Positions 8,374 to 17,504 of a DNA stretch of 64,000 bases are shown here, in pieces. The position numbers and the translations under genes are program-made. This DNA comes from an uncultured Adlercreutzia sp. (GTDB lineage: Bacteria; Actinomycetota; Coriobacteriia; Coriobacteriales; Eggerthellaceae): assembly GCF_958431955.1 (NCBI RefSeq), contig NZ_CAUASN010000015.1, positions 1 through 64,000 of the forward strand, given 5' to 3'. Under the pieces are notes generated by a model, which saw nothing but the letters and a program-made list of their open reading frames with translations, was not told where the DNA came from and ran no database searches. Every line of letters starts with the position of its first letter. The stretch's first letter is position 1.

Positions 8374-9345
8374 TTGTTCAGCGAGCTTGCCGTGGCCTAC
8401 CTGTTCTTCGGCGGGGCAGGGGCGGGCGCGTGCGTGGTCTTGGGCGTTTTGGAATGCGCCAACATCGGCCGCTACGGCGCGTTGCCGAGCGGACGTGCCC
8501 TGGGCGTGATGCGAGCGTGCTCAGCCCGATGGGCGCAGCGCCTACGGGTTCCCCATGAGCTCCTGTCGCGCGGCTGGGTGCTGTGCCTGATTCTGCTCGG
8601 CGCCGGCTCGCTCTGCCTGCTGGCGGACGCGGGGCGTCCCGAGCGCGTGGCGGCCCTGTGGCTCGCGCCGCGCTTCTCGGTGGTCACGGTGGGCGCCTGG
8701 GCCCTGCTGGCATCGAGCGTCGCGGCCGCGTTCTTCGCGGCGGCGTCGAACGGGCTGGGGATGCGCCTGCGCCCGGCCCCGGTGCTGGCGGCTGCGATCT
8801 TCGCCGTTGCGGCGGGGCTTGTCACGGCGGCGTACACGGGCGTGCTCTTGGGCTCGCTTCCCTCGGTGCTCGCCTACCGCACGGGGGTCTTGCCGGCCCT
8901 GTTCCTGCTGTCGAGCCTCTCGTGCGGCGCGGCCGTGGTGTTCGTCGCGGCGTCCCTCGTCGACTCGCGCCTGCCCTTCGGCTCGGCGCTGCGACGGCTG
9001 GGGCGCGCCGACCGCGTCATCATCCTCGCCGAGGCGGCGCTGCTGGCGCTGTTCGTCGGGGGGCAGCTGGCCGACGAGGGGACGAGGGCCGGCGCCTCGT
9101 CTCTGGTCGCCGGCGACGGAGCCGTGCTGTTCTGGGTGGTGCTGGTGCTCGGCGGCCTCGGTGCCCCCTTCGTCTTGGAATGGAGCTATCCGGCGGGCGA
9201 CCGCCGGGTGAAGGGCCTCTGGATCGCCTTCTGCATCCTGCTAGGCGCCGCCGCGCTGCGCGTGGGCGTGGCCGGCCTGGCCGCCTTCGATATCTCCCAA
9301 ACACCCGAGCTCGCATTCCGGCTGGCCGCTGCGGTGCCGGGTTGA
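8374..9345 (+). CDS. NrfD/DmsC-like membrane subunit (orphan)
   Basis: 323 residues with about eight to nine hydrophobic helices, resembling the quinol-oxidising membrane anchors of DMSO and polysulfide reductases. The start is TTG at 8374, supported by GGGGGAGA a few bases upstream; no ATG fits the first helix. No FeS or molybdenum subunit gene adjoins it. It shares an operator and promoter design with the oxidoreductase operon at 12.4 kb, so it may act with that complex or as an alternative anchor. Quinol oxidation is inferred from family membership only. Confidence 0.7.
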   Translation: MFSELAVAYLFFGGAGAGACVVLGVLECANIGRYGALPSGRALGVMRACSARWAQRLRVPHELLSRGWVLCLILLGAGSLCLLADAGRPERVAALWLAPRFSVVTVGAWALLASSVAAAFFAAASNGLGMRLRPAPVLAAAIFAVAAGLVTAAYTGVLLGSLPSVLAYRTGVLPALFLLSSLSCGAAVVFVAASLVDSRLPFGSALRRLGRADRVIILAEAALLALFVGGQLADEGTRAGASSLVAGDGAVLFWVVLVLGGLGAPFVLEWSYPAGDRRVKGLWIAFCILLGAAALRVGVAGLAAFDISQTPELAFRLAAAVPG

Positions 9346-9398
9346 GCCGCGAGGGGCAGTGCGCGAATTTGGAACGGAACGAGAGGAAGGGATAGACG

Positions 9399-10373
9399 AT
9401 GTTCGGCAGTACGAGAAGCAAGAAGGGCCTCCGCAACGAGCGAGAGACCGCCTGCGGTCCTTGGAGCGACAACGAGGCCGAGATGCTCGCCGCCACGTCC
9501 TATGTGCCGCGCAAATCGTCGCGCAACGGGGCGCTTGTGTTCAGCGTTGCGGTATTTTTGGCCGCGGGCGCGGCGGTGCTCGCCTGCGGCATTGCCCTGG
9601 AGGGGCGCGTTTCCCTCGCGTGCATTCTAGGTGCGCTGGCCGCGGCGCTCGTGGCGGCCTCGTCGCTTCACATTGCGCTCGGCTGGGAGAAAGTGGTGGT
9701 GCTGCGCCTGGGCAAGCTGGACCGCGTGGTGGGACCGGGCTTCTACGCCACCATTCCCATTTTGGAGTACGGAACCATCCGCGTGGACCAGCGCACCATC
9801 GCCACGCCCTTCCGCGCCGAGCGTACGCTCACGGCCGATCTGGTGCCCGTGAACATCGACGCGGTGCTGTTCTGGGTGGTGTGGGATGCGGAAAAGGCAT
9901 GCGTGGAGGTGGAGGACTACTATGCGGCCATATCGTATCTTGCCCAAACCTCATTGCGCGAGGCGGTGGGCCGCTCCACGGTGGCCGAGGTGGCCTTGCG
10001 CCGCGACCAGCTGGACGAGGAGATCAAGGCCGATATCGAGAAGGAGGCGGCCGGCTGGGGCGTCGATGTCATCTCGGTGAAGGTGCGTGACATTGTGATT
10101 CCCGCCGACCTGCAGCATGTCATGTCTCTGGAGGCCCAGGCCGACCGCGAGCGCAACGCTCGCATGACCGTCGCCAGCGCGGAGGCCGACCTTGCGGAGA
10201 TGCTTGCCGAGGCGGCCCAGGTGTACGGCGATGCCGACGCGGCCCTGAAGCTGCGTACCATGCTCATGCAGTACGAGACGGTGAGGGGCTCGGGCAGCGC
10301 GGTAGTCACGGTGCCCACGGCCGTGAGCGATGGTTTTGCGGAGGGGGTTCAGAGGCAGGGCGGGGGACTCTGA
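9399..10373 (+). CDS. Slipin/SPFH (band 7) membrane protein
   Basis: 324 residues. Two hydrophobic helices at about 46-90 are followed by the SPFH/band 7 domain: KVVVLRLGKLDRVVGPGFYA, then DQRTIATPF and PVNIDAVLFWVVWD, and the VRDIVIPADLQ segment with a coiled, Ala/Glu-rich tail. Slipins are membrane scaffolds of microdomains. An extended 40-residue polar N-terminus precedes the helices, which is unusual. No NfeD protease partner is next to it. It is followed at 35 bp by a GntR gene, which may be co-transcribed. Confidence 0.85.
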   Translation: MFGSTRSKKGLRNERETACGPWSDNEAEMLAATSYVPRKSSRNGALVFSVAVFLAAGAAVLACGIALEGRVSLACILGALAAALVAASSLHIALGWEKVVVLRLGKLDRVVGPGFYATIPILEYGTIRVDQRTIATPFRAERTLTADLVPVNIDAVLFWVVWDAEKACVEVEDYYAAISYLAQTSLREAVGRSTVAEVALRRDQLDEEIKADIEKEAAGWGVDVISVKVRDIVIPADLQHVMSLEAQADRERNARMTVASAEADLAEMLAEAAQVYGDADAALKLRTMLMQYETVRGSGSAVVTVPTAVSDGFAEGVQRQGGGL

Positions 10374-10408
10374 TAGGATATGTCCGTTAGCGACGAGAGA
10401 GATATACC

Positions 10409-10807
10409 ATGAACGCCCTTGAATCCTTCGCCATCGACCACAACTCCGGCCTGCCGGTGTGGATACAGATCAAGAACCGCATCGCCTACCTCATCGGCTC
10501 GGGCGCCTATGTTCCCGGCGACCGGCTTCCCACGGTGCGCGCGCTCGCGGTGGATCTGGACATCAGCTACAACACGGTGAACCGCGCCTACATGGACCTG
10601 GAGCGCGAGGGCTACATCTCAACCCGCAAGGGGCGGGGCACCTTCGTGGCCGAGCGTCACGACCTGGGCGCCCACACCGCTTCCGATTCTCCCATCGAGC
10701 TGGTGATCGACGACATGATCCGCGTGTGCTCGAATGCGGGCTTGGCCGATGACGACATCGTCGCCATGGTGGAGGCTCGCCTCGCGCATCGGGATTTCAT
10801 GCGCTAG
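10409..10807 (+). CDS. GntR-family regulator, YtrA type
   Basis: 132 residues. A winged helix (PVWIQIKNRIAYLIGSG, then LPTVRALAVDL with the recognition helix NTVNRAYMDLE, then the GRGTFV wing) is followed by only about 45 residues, as in the short YtrA subfamily. YtrA regulators usually repress an adjacent ABC transporter or membrane protein operon; here the neighbours are a slipin and a radical SAM gene. It is a candidate, without direct evidence, for the protein binding the shared 22-bp operators. Confidence 0.82.
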   Translation: MNALESFAIDHNSGLPVWIQIKNRIAYLIGSGAYVPGDRLPTVRALAVDLDISYNTVNRAYMDLEREGYISTRKGRGTFVAERHDLGAHTASDSPIELVIDDMIRVCSNAGLADDDIVAMVEARLAHRDFMR

Positions 10808-10907
10808 AGGCGCGTTTGCTCGGGAGCCGCGAGACTCGCGACCCGCAGGGCTCGGCGATGCGGGGCGTCCGGATGCGCGGCTTCAATCAGATCAAGTCAA
10901 GTCTTTA

Positions 10908-10930
10908 TTGTCGCAAGATATTGTGATAAT
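10908..10930 (+). promoter_or_regulatory. 22-bp operator (site 2) upstream of the radical SAM gene
   Basis: The dyad TTGTCGCAA-N4-TTGTGATAA at 10908-10929 matches the sites at 8278 and 12411 (17 and 19 of 22 identical when aligned in the same sense). It overlaps a -10-like GATAAT at 10925-10930, so its position relative to the promoter differs from the other two. Extra GTGAC and GTCAC half-sites follow up to 10958. Confidence 0.65.
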
Positions 10931-10993
10931 GTGACATCGTGACAGAGACACGGTCACATCGAGCGGTCGAGACAATGCTGTCCAGGGGGAAAG

Positions 10994-12379
10994 ATGGCAG
11001 TCGAGAGGGAAACCAAAGGGATCGGCGCAGGCGACGGCCTGCAGTCGGCCCTCGCGCTGTACGAGGGCATCGAGGCGGAGCACATGGCCGCCCTCGAGGC
11101 GACCGGCGTGGCGTTCGCTCCGAGCGATACCGAGCGCCGCGAGCGCGAGGAGCTGCTCGGCCGGCTGCGCGAGAAGGGCGCGCGCATTCGCAACGGCGGG
11201 GCGAGCGTCGCCCTCGGCCCCATGAGCGTGGCCTGCGAGGCCTGTACCGGCTCCTGCGTGAGCCGCAGCTTCGCCTTGACGAACAACTGCCACCGCGACT
11301 GCTTCTTCTGCTTCAACCCCAACCAGGAGGATTTCGCCTACTGGTGCGAGCGGCCCTTCCCCTGGCGTCGCCAGCTGGATGACTTGGCCGCCGAGCCCTG
11401 TCCCCCGGCGTGCGTCGCGCTGACCGGGGGCGAGCCGCTTCTGATGGCCGACGAAGCCGTGGCCTTCTTCTCCCGCGCCGCCGAGCTGTTTCCCGATGTG
11501 CATCTGCGCCTGTACACGTCGGGCGATCTGCTGACGCGCGACCTGATCGATCGTCTGGTGCAGGCGGGGCTCCACGAAATCCGATTCTCCGTCAAGCAAG
11601 ATGACGAGCCGGCGCTTTTGGAGAAGGTGCTGGAGCGTGTGGCCTGGGCGCGCGAGAGCGTGCCCACCGTCATGGTGGAGATGCCCGTCATCCCGGGAAC
11701 CGAATCGTTCATGGAGGATCTCTTGGCGAAGCTCGATGTCCTGGGCGTCGACGGCATCAACTTGCTGGAGTTCGCCTACGCTATGTGGAATTGGCCCGTG
11801 TTCGCCTCTCTCGGCCTCACCCTGCGCAATCCGCCTCAGCGGGTGCTGTTCGACTACACCTACGCCGGGGCCTTGGCGGTGCAGGACAGCGAGGAGGCGT
11901 GCTTGCGTCTGATGCTTTGGGCGCGCGAGCAAGGTCTGCGGCTCTCTTTGCATTACTGCTCGTTGGAGAACAAGCACCGTGCCCAGGTGCGCAATACGAA
12001 CGAGCCCTTCGTCGATATTCATCCCTGCTACGCCTTCGATTACGATGACTTTTTCCTGAAGGCCGCGGTGGCCTTCGATGACGACCGCATGCCGGTGCGC
12101 CGCGCGCTCGAGAGGAAGGGGTGCTCCCATTTTCTCGAGGACGCCGAGGGGAGGTCGCTGGCCTTCCATCCTCGCTGGCTTCCCCTCGCCCGTGCGGCTG
12201 CGCCTGACCCCGAGCGACTATGCGTGTCCTTCAACATCGTGGCGGACGAGGGGCGGTCGCTGCGGGAGCTGAAGGTGGAGGCTGCGAGCGAGGCTCCCGT
12301 TCGGCTTGTCGACGACACCGGCCTGGCCGATGCGCGTGAGCGGTGCCTCCAGGGGTTCGAGAAGAATTGGGCTCGCTGA
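10994..12379 (+). CDS. Radical SAM protein
   Basis: 461 residues. The canonical cluster motif is NNCHRDCFFCF (Cys99, Cys103, Cys106; CX3CX2C), with the GGE motif at 145-147 (LTGGEPLL). An additional Cys group, CEACTGSC at 81-88, precedes it, and further cysteines occur toward the C-terminus (HYC, HPC). These could ligate an auxiliary cluster. The gene sits between a GntR regulator and the molybdopterin oxidoreductase operon and carries the same upstream operator, so it may modify or mature a component of that system. The reaction is not predictable from sequence. Confidence 0.8.
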   Translation: MAVERETKGIGAGDGLQSALALYEGIEAEHMAALEATGVAFAPSDTERREREELLGRLREKGARIRNGGASVALGPMSVACEACTGSCVSRSFALTNNCHRDCFFCFNPNQEDFAYWCERPFPWRRQLDDLAAEPCPPACVALTGGEPLLMADEAVAFFSRAAELFPDVHLRLYTSGDLLTRDLIDRLVQAGLHEIRFSVKQDDEPALLEKVLERVAWARESVPTVMVEMPVIPGTESFMEDLLAKLDVLGVDGINLLEFAYAMWNWPVFASLGLTLRNPPQRVLFDYTYAGALAVQDSEEACLRLMLWAREQGLRLSLHYCSLENKHRAQVRNTNEPFVDIHPCYAFDYDDFFLKAAVAFDDDRMPVRRALERKGCSHFLEDAEGRSLAFHPRWLPLARAAAPDPERLCVSFNIVADEGRSLRELKVEAASEAPVRLVDDTGLADARERCLQGFEKNWAR

Positions 12380-12410
12380 GCGTCCATCCCCAAAACGAGT
12401 TAAAAAATAA

Positions 12411-12452
12411 TTGTCACAATGTATTGCGACAAAGAAACAAAGAGACTATACT
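12411..12452 (+). promoter_or_regulatory. Promoter and 22-bp operator (site 3) of the oxidoreductase operon
   Basis: The dyad TTGTCACAA-N4-TTGCGACAA covers 12411-12432. The -35 TTGCGA (12424-12429) lies 13 bp into the operator and is followed after 17 bp by TATACT (12447-12452). The geometry is the same as at 8278-8319. This gives a 113-bp leader before the ATG at 12565. Confidence 0.75.
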
Positions 12453-12564
12453 GCGCAGTGAGAGCGGGGAGGGGCCAACCCCGCATGAGGGTGGGCGCTC
12501 ATGCATGGCGCCCGAATGGAGGGCAGAGGACATGCCTCTGCCGCATTTGGAGATAGGAGGAGCA

Positions 12565-15111
12565 ATGTCGGAGCTGAAGACCCCGGTCAAGGGCATTTCC
12601 CGCCGGAGCTTTCTCAAGACCACGGCCGCTGCGGCCGGCGCTGCCGCTGTAGGGGGCACCACGATGACGGCTCTCGCCGCCACCGGCGAGGAGGCCGCAG
12701 GTGGCGACGAGCACGAGGTGGTCTGCGTCTGCGGTTGCAACTGCCAGGGCAACTGCTCGATGATCGCCACCGTGCGCGAGGGCAAGATGGTCAACATCCG
12801 GTCCAACGAGGACCTTCCGTACCCGTCCTACGAGCGCATCTGCATGCGCGGATTCAGCCACGCGAACCGGATGTACGATTTCAACCGCGTTCTGTATCCC
12901 ATGAAGCGGAAGACCTGGAGCTTGGAAGAGCCCCATGTCGAGAACCGCGGCAGCGACGAGTGGGAGCGCCTCTCGTGGGACGAGGCGATCGGCCTGGTGG
13001 CCGAGACGCTGACCTACAACACGGAGCATTACGGCGTGCGCTCGAACTGCGTGCTCGTCTCCGCCGGCAATTCCTTCGCCGCCTACGGCGGCCTGATCGC
13101 CGGCCTCGGCTTCGCGAACGCCTTCGGCTTCCAAGGGCTGGACGTGTGCCTCGACTACGGCGACTTGGTCGGTATCGGCGAGGTGACTGGCAGCGGCTGG
13201 GACTTCAACCAGCGCAATATGGCCGGCGACTACCGCTACGCCAAGACGATCCTGATCTGGGACACGAACCCGCCCAACTCGCAGCCCCACAGCTGGCACT
13301 TCTGCATGGAGGCCAAGGACGCCGGCGCCAACCTGGTCGTTATCGACCCCACCTACACCATTGCGGCCCAGCAGGCCACCAAGTGGGTGCCCATCAAGCC
13401 CGGCACCGACCCGGCCCTCGGCATGGCCATGCTCAACGCCATCATCGATAACGAGTGGTACGATCTGGACTTCATGTGCGAGAAGACGTGCGCTCCCCTC
13501 CTCGTGCGCGAGGACAACGGCCACTTCCTCCGCGCGACGGATTTCGGCGAGGACGGGCCGGCCGAGCTGCCCGAGTACCCGTTCTTCGGCACGCTTCTGC
13601 TCCAAGGCGTCAAGGCCGGCAAGGTGCCCACGCTTGAGGAGACGGCCCACTATGTGGTCTGGGACGCCGACAAGAACGCCTGGGGCCTTATCAACGAGGT
13701 GGCCAATCCCGCCCTGGAGGGCAGCTTCGAGGTGAATGGCGTGAAGGTAACCACGGCTTGGTCGCTGTTCAAGGAGCACATGGCCTCCTGCACGCCGGAA
13801 TGGGCCGAGGGGATCACCGAGGTTCCGGCGGACACCATCGTGGAGCTCGCCCGCATGTACGCCCAGGATGCGCCCTCTACCATCTACGCGGGCTATCATC
13901 TGTACGACAACTGCGAGGAGATGGGCATGACCTGGGCGTGCCTTGCCGCCCTTACGGGCAACATCGGCAAGCGCGGCGCCTCCATCGGGCACTTGGGGAA
14001 GAGCAAGCCGACGATCAACATGGCCGGCCTTGCCTTCCCGACCGGGCTCAACGGGCTCAATGACGAGCTGCCGTGGCTTCATCTACCCGAGGTGTTGGAG
14101 ACGGGCAAGCTGAAGGGCGAGGATTTCCCGGTGCGCCTTCTCTACAACATCGGGGCGAACCCCGTCGGCAGCTATGCCGCCCAGAAGAGGACCATCGAAG
14201 AGGTGCTCCCCAAGATTCCCTGCATCGTGACCAACGACATGGAGTTCTCCGAAACCTGCGAGTACAGCGACATCGTGCTGCCCTGCGCCCACTACTTCGA
14301 ATACGACTGGATTCAGGCCAGCTCGCACACGCCCTTCCTGTACATGGCGAACAAGGTGGCCGATCCCATCGGCGAGGCGAAGGAGGACGTCGAGATCTTC
14401 CGGGCCATTGCCGAGCGTATGGACAACGAGGCGGCCAAGGCGTTCTACGCCAAATCAAACGAAGAGATGATGCGCATGGTGGTCGACACCGAGAAGGGCG
14501 AGCCTTTGGGCATCAACCTCGACAACCTCAAGGAGAAAGGCGTCCTGGCCGACCGCGACGAGAACTGGATTCACTGGGAGGAGCAGCGCTGGCCTACCCT
14601 CTCGGGCCGTTTGGAATTCTACGTCGAGAACCCCGGGGCGCGCATCAACATCGGCAAGCCCATCGACAAGGACTTCTACCACATGCCGACCTACCATACG
14701 CCCTTCGAGGCCTATGACGAGAGCGAGCAGCACGACAAGTACCCCCTGTACCACTACTGCGAGCGCACGAGGTGGCATCTGCACACCCAGTACAACCACG
14801 CTCCCGTGCTGCGCGAGCTCGATCCGGAGCCCTATCTGCGCATGAACCCCGTCGATGCCGAGGCGCGCGGCATCGCCGAGGGTGATTATGTCGAGGCCTA
14901 CAACGACCGCGGCCACTGCGTGTGCAAGGCGAAATTCGACATGGGCGTGAGGCCGGGCATGGTCTCCTCGCCCAAGGGCTGGCATCGGGGAGCCTATGTG
15001 GCAGGCAGCTACCAAGAACTGACTAACGACCATTTGAATCTGCTCCACATGAACACGTCGTTCGACGACACGCTCGTCGAGGTTCGCAAGTACGAGGGAG
15101 AGGTGAAGTAA
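12565..15111 (+). CDS. Tat-exported molybdopterin oxidoreductase, catalytic subunit (DMSO reductase family)
   Basis: 848 residues. A Tat signal (ISRRSFLKTT, Arg13-Arg14) is followed by the FS0 cluster motif CGCNCQGNC: Cys56, Cys60 and Cys64 in CX3CX3C spacing, with Cys93 in RICMRG. Bis-MGD binding regions follow (LIWDTNPPNSQ, VVIDPTYT, LYNIGANP, VTNDMEFSETCEYSDIVLP), and the C-terminal molydop_binding domain ends near MNTSFDDTLVEV. The enzyme acts outside the membrane. AGGAGG lies just upstream of the ATG at 12565. The FeS subunit gene begins immediately after the stop. The substrate (DMSO, TMAO, catechol, thiosulfate or other) cannot be assigned; the CX3CX3C spacing fits DmsA-type enzymes. 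Confidence 0.85.
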   Translation: MSELKTPVKGISRRSFLKTTAAAAGAAAVGGTTMTALAATGEEAAGGDEHEVVCVCGCNCQGNCSMIATVREGKMVNIRSNEDLPYPSYERICMRGFSHANRMYDFNRVLYPMKRKTWSLEEPHVENRGSDEWERLSWDEAIGLVAETLTYNTEHYGVRSNCVLVSAGNSFAAYGGLIAGLGFANAFGFQGLDVCLDYGDLVGIGEVTGSGWDFNQRNMAGDYRYAKTILIWDTNPPNSQPHSWHFCMEAKDAGANLVVIDPTYTIAAQQATKWVPIKPGTDPALGMAMLNAIIDNEWYDLDFMCEKTCAPLLVREDNGHFLRATDFGEDGPAELPEYPFFGTLLLQGVKAGKVPTLEETAHYVVWDADKNAWGLINEVANPALEGSFEVNGVKVTTAWSLFKEHMASCTPEWAEGITEVPADTIVELARMYAQDAPSTIYAGYHLYDNCEEMGMTWACLAALTGNIGKRGASIGHLGKSKPTINMAGLAFPTGLNGLNDELPWLHLPEVLETGKLKGEDFPVRLLYNIGANPVGSYAAQKRTIEEVLPKIPCIVTNDMEFSETCEYSDIVLPCAHYFEYDWIQASSHTPFLYMANKVADPIGEAKEDVEIFRAIAERMDNEAAKAFYAKSNEEMMRMVVDTEKGEPLGINLDNLKEKGVLADRDENWIHWEEQRWPTLSGRLEFYVENPGARINIGKPIDKDFYHMPTYHTPFEAYDESEQHDKYPLYHYCERTRWHLHTQYNHAPVLRELDPEPYLRMNPVDAEARGIAEGDYVEAYNDRGHCVCKAKFDMGVRPGMVSSPKGWHRGAYVAGSYQELTNDHLNLLHMNTSFDDTLVEVRKYEGEVK

Positions 15112-15744
15112 ATGACCCGCTACGGAATGGTGATCGACACCAAGAAGTGCATAGGCTGCCACGTGTGCGCCATGGCGTGCAAGACGGAGAACAACTTGCC
15201 CGTCGATGTGTGGTGGAACCGCATCCTCACCGACAACGGCGGAGAGATGGGATTCGACATGGTCGGCGGATCGTATCCGGACAACTTGCAGTTCGGCTAT
15301 ATTCCCGTGGCGTGCCAGCACTGCGAGAACCCGGCGTGTGTGAAGGTGTGTCCCGTGGGCGCCACCTATAAGGATCCGGAGACGGGCGTGGTGCGCCAAG
15401 ACTACGACAAGTGCATCGGCTGCCGCATGTGCATGAGCGCCTGCCCCTATAACGGCGTGCGTTCCTTCAACTGGGAAGAGCCAGCATTCCATATGGACTA
15501 CGCTATGGGAAGCAAGGACGCCCCCGAGCATCAGCGCCACGTGGTGGAGAAGTGCACCTTCTGCTACCACCGCACCTCCCAGGGTATCGAGCCGGCATGC
15601 ATGCACCTGTGCGTCGGGCGCGCCCGCTTTTGGGGCGATCTGGACGATCCGACGTCCGAGGTGAGCCAGCTTCTCGCGGAGCGGTCCCACAAGCGCCTGC
15701 TGGAAGAGCGCGGTACCGAGCCTTCGACCTATTATCTCGTTTAG
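15112..15744 (+). CDS. 4Fe-4S ferredoxin-type subunit (DmsB/PsrB-like)
   Basis: 210 residues with four cysteine groups: KKCIGCHVCAMAC, CQHCENPACVKVC, KCIGCRMCMSACP and KCTFC with downstream Cys. This is the four-cluster layout of DmsB, NrfC and PsrB electron-transfer subunits. It passes electrons between the NrfD-type membrane subunit and the catalytic subunit. The ATG directly follows the TAA of the catalytic gene with no gap. There is no signal peptide; such subunits are exported in complex with the Tat-bearing partner. Confidence 0.9.
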   Translation: MTRYGMVIDTKKCIGCHVCAMACKTENNLPVDVWWNRILTDNGGEMGFDMVGGSYPDNLQFGYIPVACQHCENPACVKVCPVGATYKDPETGVVRQDYDKCIGCRMCMSACPYNGVRSFNWEEPAFHMDYAMGSKDAPEHQRHVVEKCTFCYHRTSQGIEPACMHLCVGRARFWGDLDDPTSEVSQLLAERSHKRLLEERGTEPSTYYLV

Positions 15745-15761
15745 CAGAGGGGAGTGACATT

Positions 15762-17030
15762 ATGTCTGAGTATATGCAGGGCGGCGCCCTCGCCAACGAC
15801 GACCTCGATTTCTCGGCGCCCCGCGAGCGGCCCCGCGCCGGTGCGCGTTCGTCGGCTTCGGTGAAGAGTCCGGCGTTGAACGTGGCCATCGGCGTGAGCG
15901 CCGTGGCGGTGCTGGCCGGGCTGGCGCTGTGGTTTATGCAGCTGTCGGGCGGCATGGTGCAGACTGCCATGCGCAACCTTGACAGCTGGGGCCTCTACAT
16001 CACGGGCTTCATGTTCTTCGTGGGCCTGTCGGCCGGCGGCCTCATCATCTCGTCGGTGCCCAAGGCCCTCGGCATCCGCGGCTTCGGCGGCATCTCGAAG
16101 GTGGCCGTGTTCTCCTCCATCGCCTGCACGGTGGTTGCCATCGGCCTTGTGGTGGTGGACATGGGCCAGCCCTTCCGCGTGTGGGAGCTGTTCGTGTACT
16201 CCAACCTGGGCAGCCCGCTCATGTGGGACATCATCGTCCTGGCCACCTATCTCATCCTGTCGTGCGTGTACCTGTGGGCGCAGATCCAGGCCGAGCGCGG
16301 CAAGGTCAGCGCCGTGGCGTTGCGCATCGTCTCGGTAGTCGCCCTTGTCACCGCCGTGCTCGTGCACTCGGTGACCGCCTGGATCTTCGGCCTGCAGCAG
16401 GGGCACGAGATGTGGCACACCGCTCTTCTGGCTCCCTGGTTCGTGTCCTCCGCCCTGGTGTGCGGCACGGCGCTCGTGATGGCCGTCGTCATCGGGCTGC
16501 GCCGCGCGGGCTACCTGGAGGTGGAGCAGGACAACGTGGTGCGCCTGGCCAAGCTCCTCGGCGCCTTCGTTCTGGTGGACCTGTACTTCTTCGGCTGCGA
16601 CCTGCTCACCGAGGGCTTCCCGGGCGGCGCTGGCGCCGAAGTGGTGGCTCTGCTGACTCAAGGTCCTCTGGCGCCCTACTTCTGGTTCGAGATTATCGGA
16701 TGCGCCGTGTGCACCGTCATCTGCCTGACGCCGGCCCTGCGCCGCAACGGCCTTCTGGTGGCGGCCTCGCTGTTGGCCATCGCGGGCATCTTCTGCAAGC
16801 GCGTGCAGCTGCTGGTGGGCGGTTTCCAGATCACCAACCTCGATCTGCCCTTCGCGATGAACTCCATGAGCGTCACCTACGCCGACGGCACGCTCGCCGA
16901 CGCCTATGCGAACCTCGTCTATTGGCCCACGCCGCTGGAGTTCGGCGTGACACTGGGTGTTGTGGCTCTCGGGTTCCTCATCTTCTTCCTGGGTCTGAAG
17001 TTCCTTCCTCTGCGACCCGCCGAGAAGTAG
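15762..17030 (+). CDS. NrfD/PsrC-family membrane subunit
   Basis: 422 residues with about nine to ten membrane helices after a polar N-terminus of roughly 40 residues. Family traits include WGLYITGFMFFVGLSAGGLI in the second helix and the VVDMGQPFRVWEL segment. It would oxidise menaquinol and reduce the FeS subunit. The start at 15762 has GAGGGGAG upstream. The gene is third in the operon and is followed by an intrinsic terminator-like hairpin, so transcripts may end here or read through at lower level. Confidence 0.88.
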   Translation: MSEYMQGGALANDDLDFSAPRERPRAGARSSASVKSPALNVAIGVSAVAVLAGLALWFMQLSGGMVQTAMRNLDSWGLYITGFMFFVGLSAGGLIISSVPKALGIRGFGGISKVAVFSSIACTVVAIGLVVVDMGQPFRVWELFVYSNLGSPLMWDIIVLATYLILSCVYLWAQIQAERGKVSAVALRIVSVVALVTAVLVHSVTAWIFGLQQGHEMWHTALLAPWFVSSALVCGTALVMAVVIGLRRAGYLEVEQDNVVRLAKLLGAFVLVDLYFFGCDLLTEGFPGGAGAEVVALLTQGPLAPYFWFEIIGCAVCTVICLTPALRRNGLLVAASLLAIAGIFCKRVQLLVGGFQITNLDLPFAMNSMSVTYADGTLADAYANLVYWPTPLEFGVTLGVVALGFLIFFLGLKFLPLRPAEK

Positions 17031-17085
17031 CGTTTCGCAGATGCGGGCCGAACCCTCCAATCGGCCTCGCGTCTCTCTGACATGC

Positions 17086-17118
17086 GGGCCGTCTGCCGTG
17101 GGGCGGGCGGCCCTTTTT
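17086..17118 (+). terminator. Intra-operon terminator or attenuator
   Basis: The GGGCCG and CGGCCC arms with partly paired interior bases (TCTGCC/GGCGGG) are followed by TTTTTCTTT. It separates the A-B-C genes from the two small membrane-protein genes. Partial read-through would give fewer copies of the downstream cytochromes. Confidence 0.6.
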
Positions 17119-17141
17119 CTTTCAAGGGAAGAAGGAATCCT

Positions 17142-17504
17142 ATGAGGAAGATCATTGCGACGGTGGCGGTGTTCCTGCTGGCCGGCGCGTGCGTTATCGG
17201 CGCGGTGGCCCTCGTGAGGCCCGACGCGCTGAGCGTGCGGCCCGTTACGGCCGAGTCGCCCTGCCCCGTGGTGGGGTGCGCTTCGGGCACGTGCCACGGT
17301 TTCGACGACGTGCCCGAGCCCGACGGCGTGCATGAGATGACCTGCCCGGAGGCCTCGTGCGCATCGGTGGAATGCCATGGGTGGGAGACGCTCTCGTCGC
17401 GTTACTACCAGGCATCGGATGCGAGCCTGAACCTGTGGATCCTCATGCCGGTGGCCCTCGTGGTGGCGCTGATCGGCATTGTGGGAAAGGTGGGACGATC
17501 ATGA
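17142..17504 (+). CDS. Small membrane protein with two CX4CH motifs (putative c-type heme sites)
   Basis: 120 residues. A signal/anchor helix at about 5-24 and a second helix at 97-114 enclose a short extracytoplasmic segment. That segment contains CASGTCH (Cys46, Cys51, His52) and CASVECH (Cys73, Cys78, His79). CX4CH is a known variant heme c motif in class III cytochromes. His64 and extra Cys41 and Cys68 are nearby. I infer a diheme electron-transfer protein, but metal binding or disulfides are alternatives. AAGGA precedes the ATG. It overlaps the DUF4405 gene by 4 bp. Confidence 0.55.
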   Translation: MRKIIATVAVFLLAGACVIGAVALVRPDALSVRPVTAESPCPVVGCASGTCHGFDDVPEPDGVHEMTCPEASCASVECHGWETLSSRYYQASDASLNLWILMPVALVVALIGIVGKVGRS

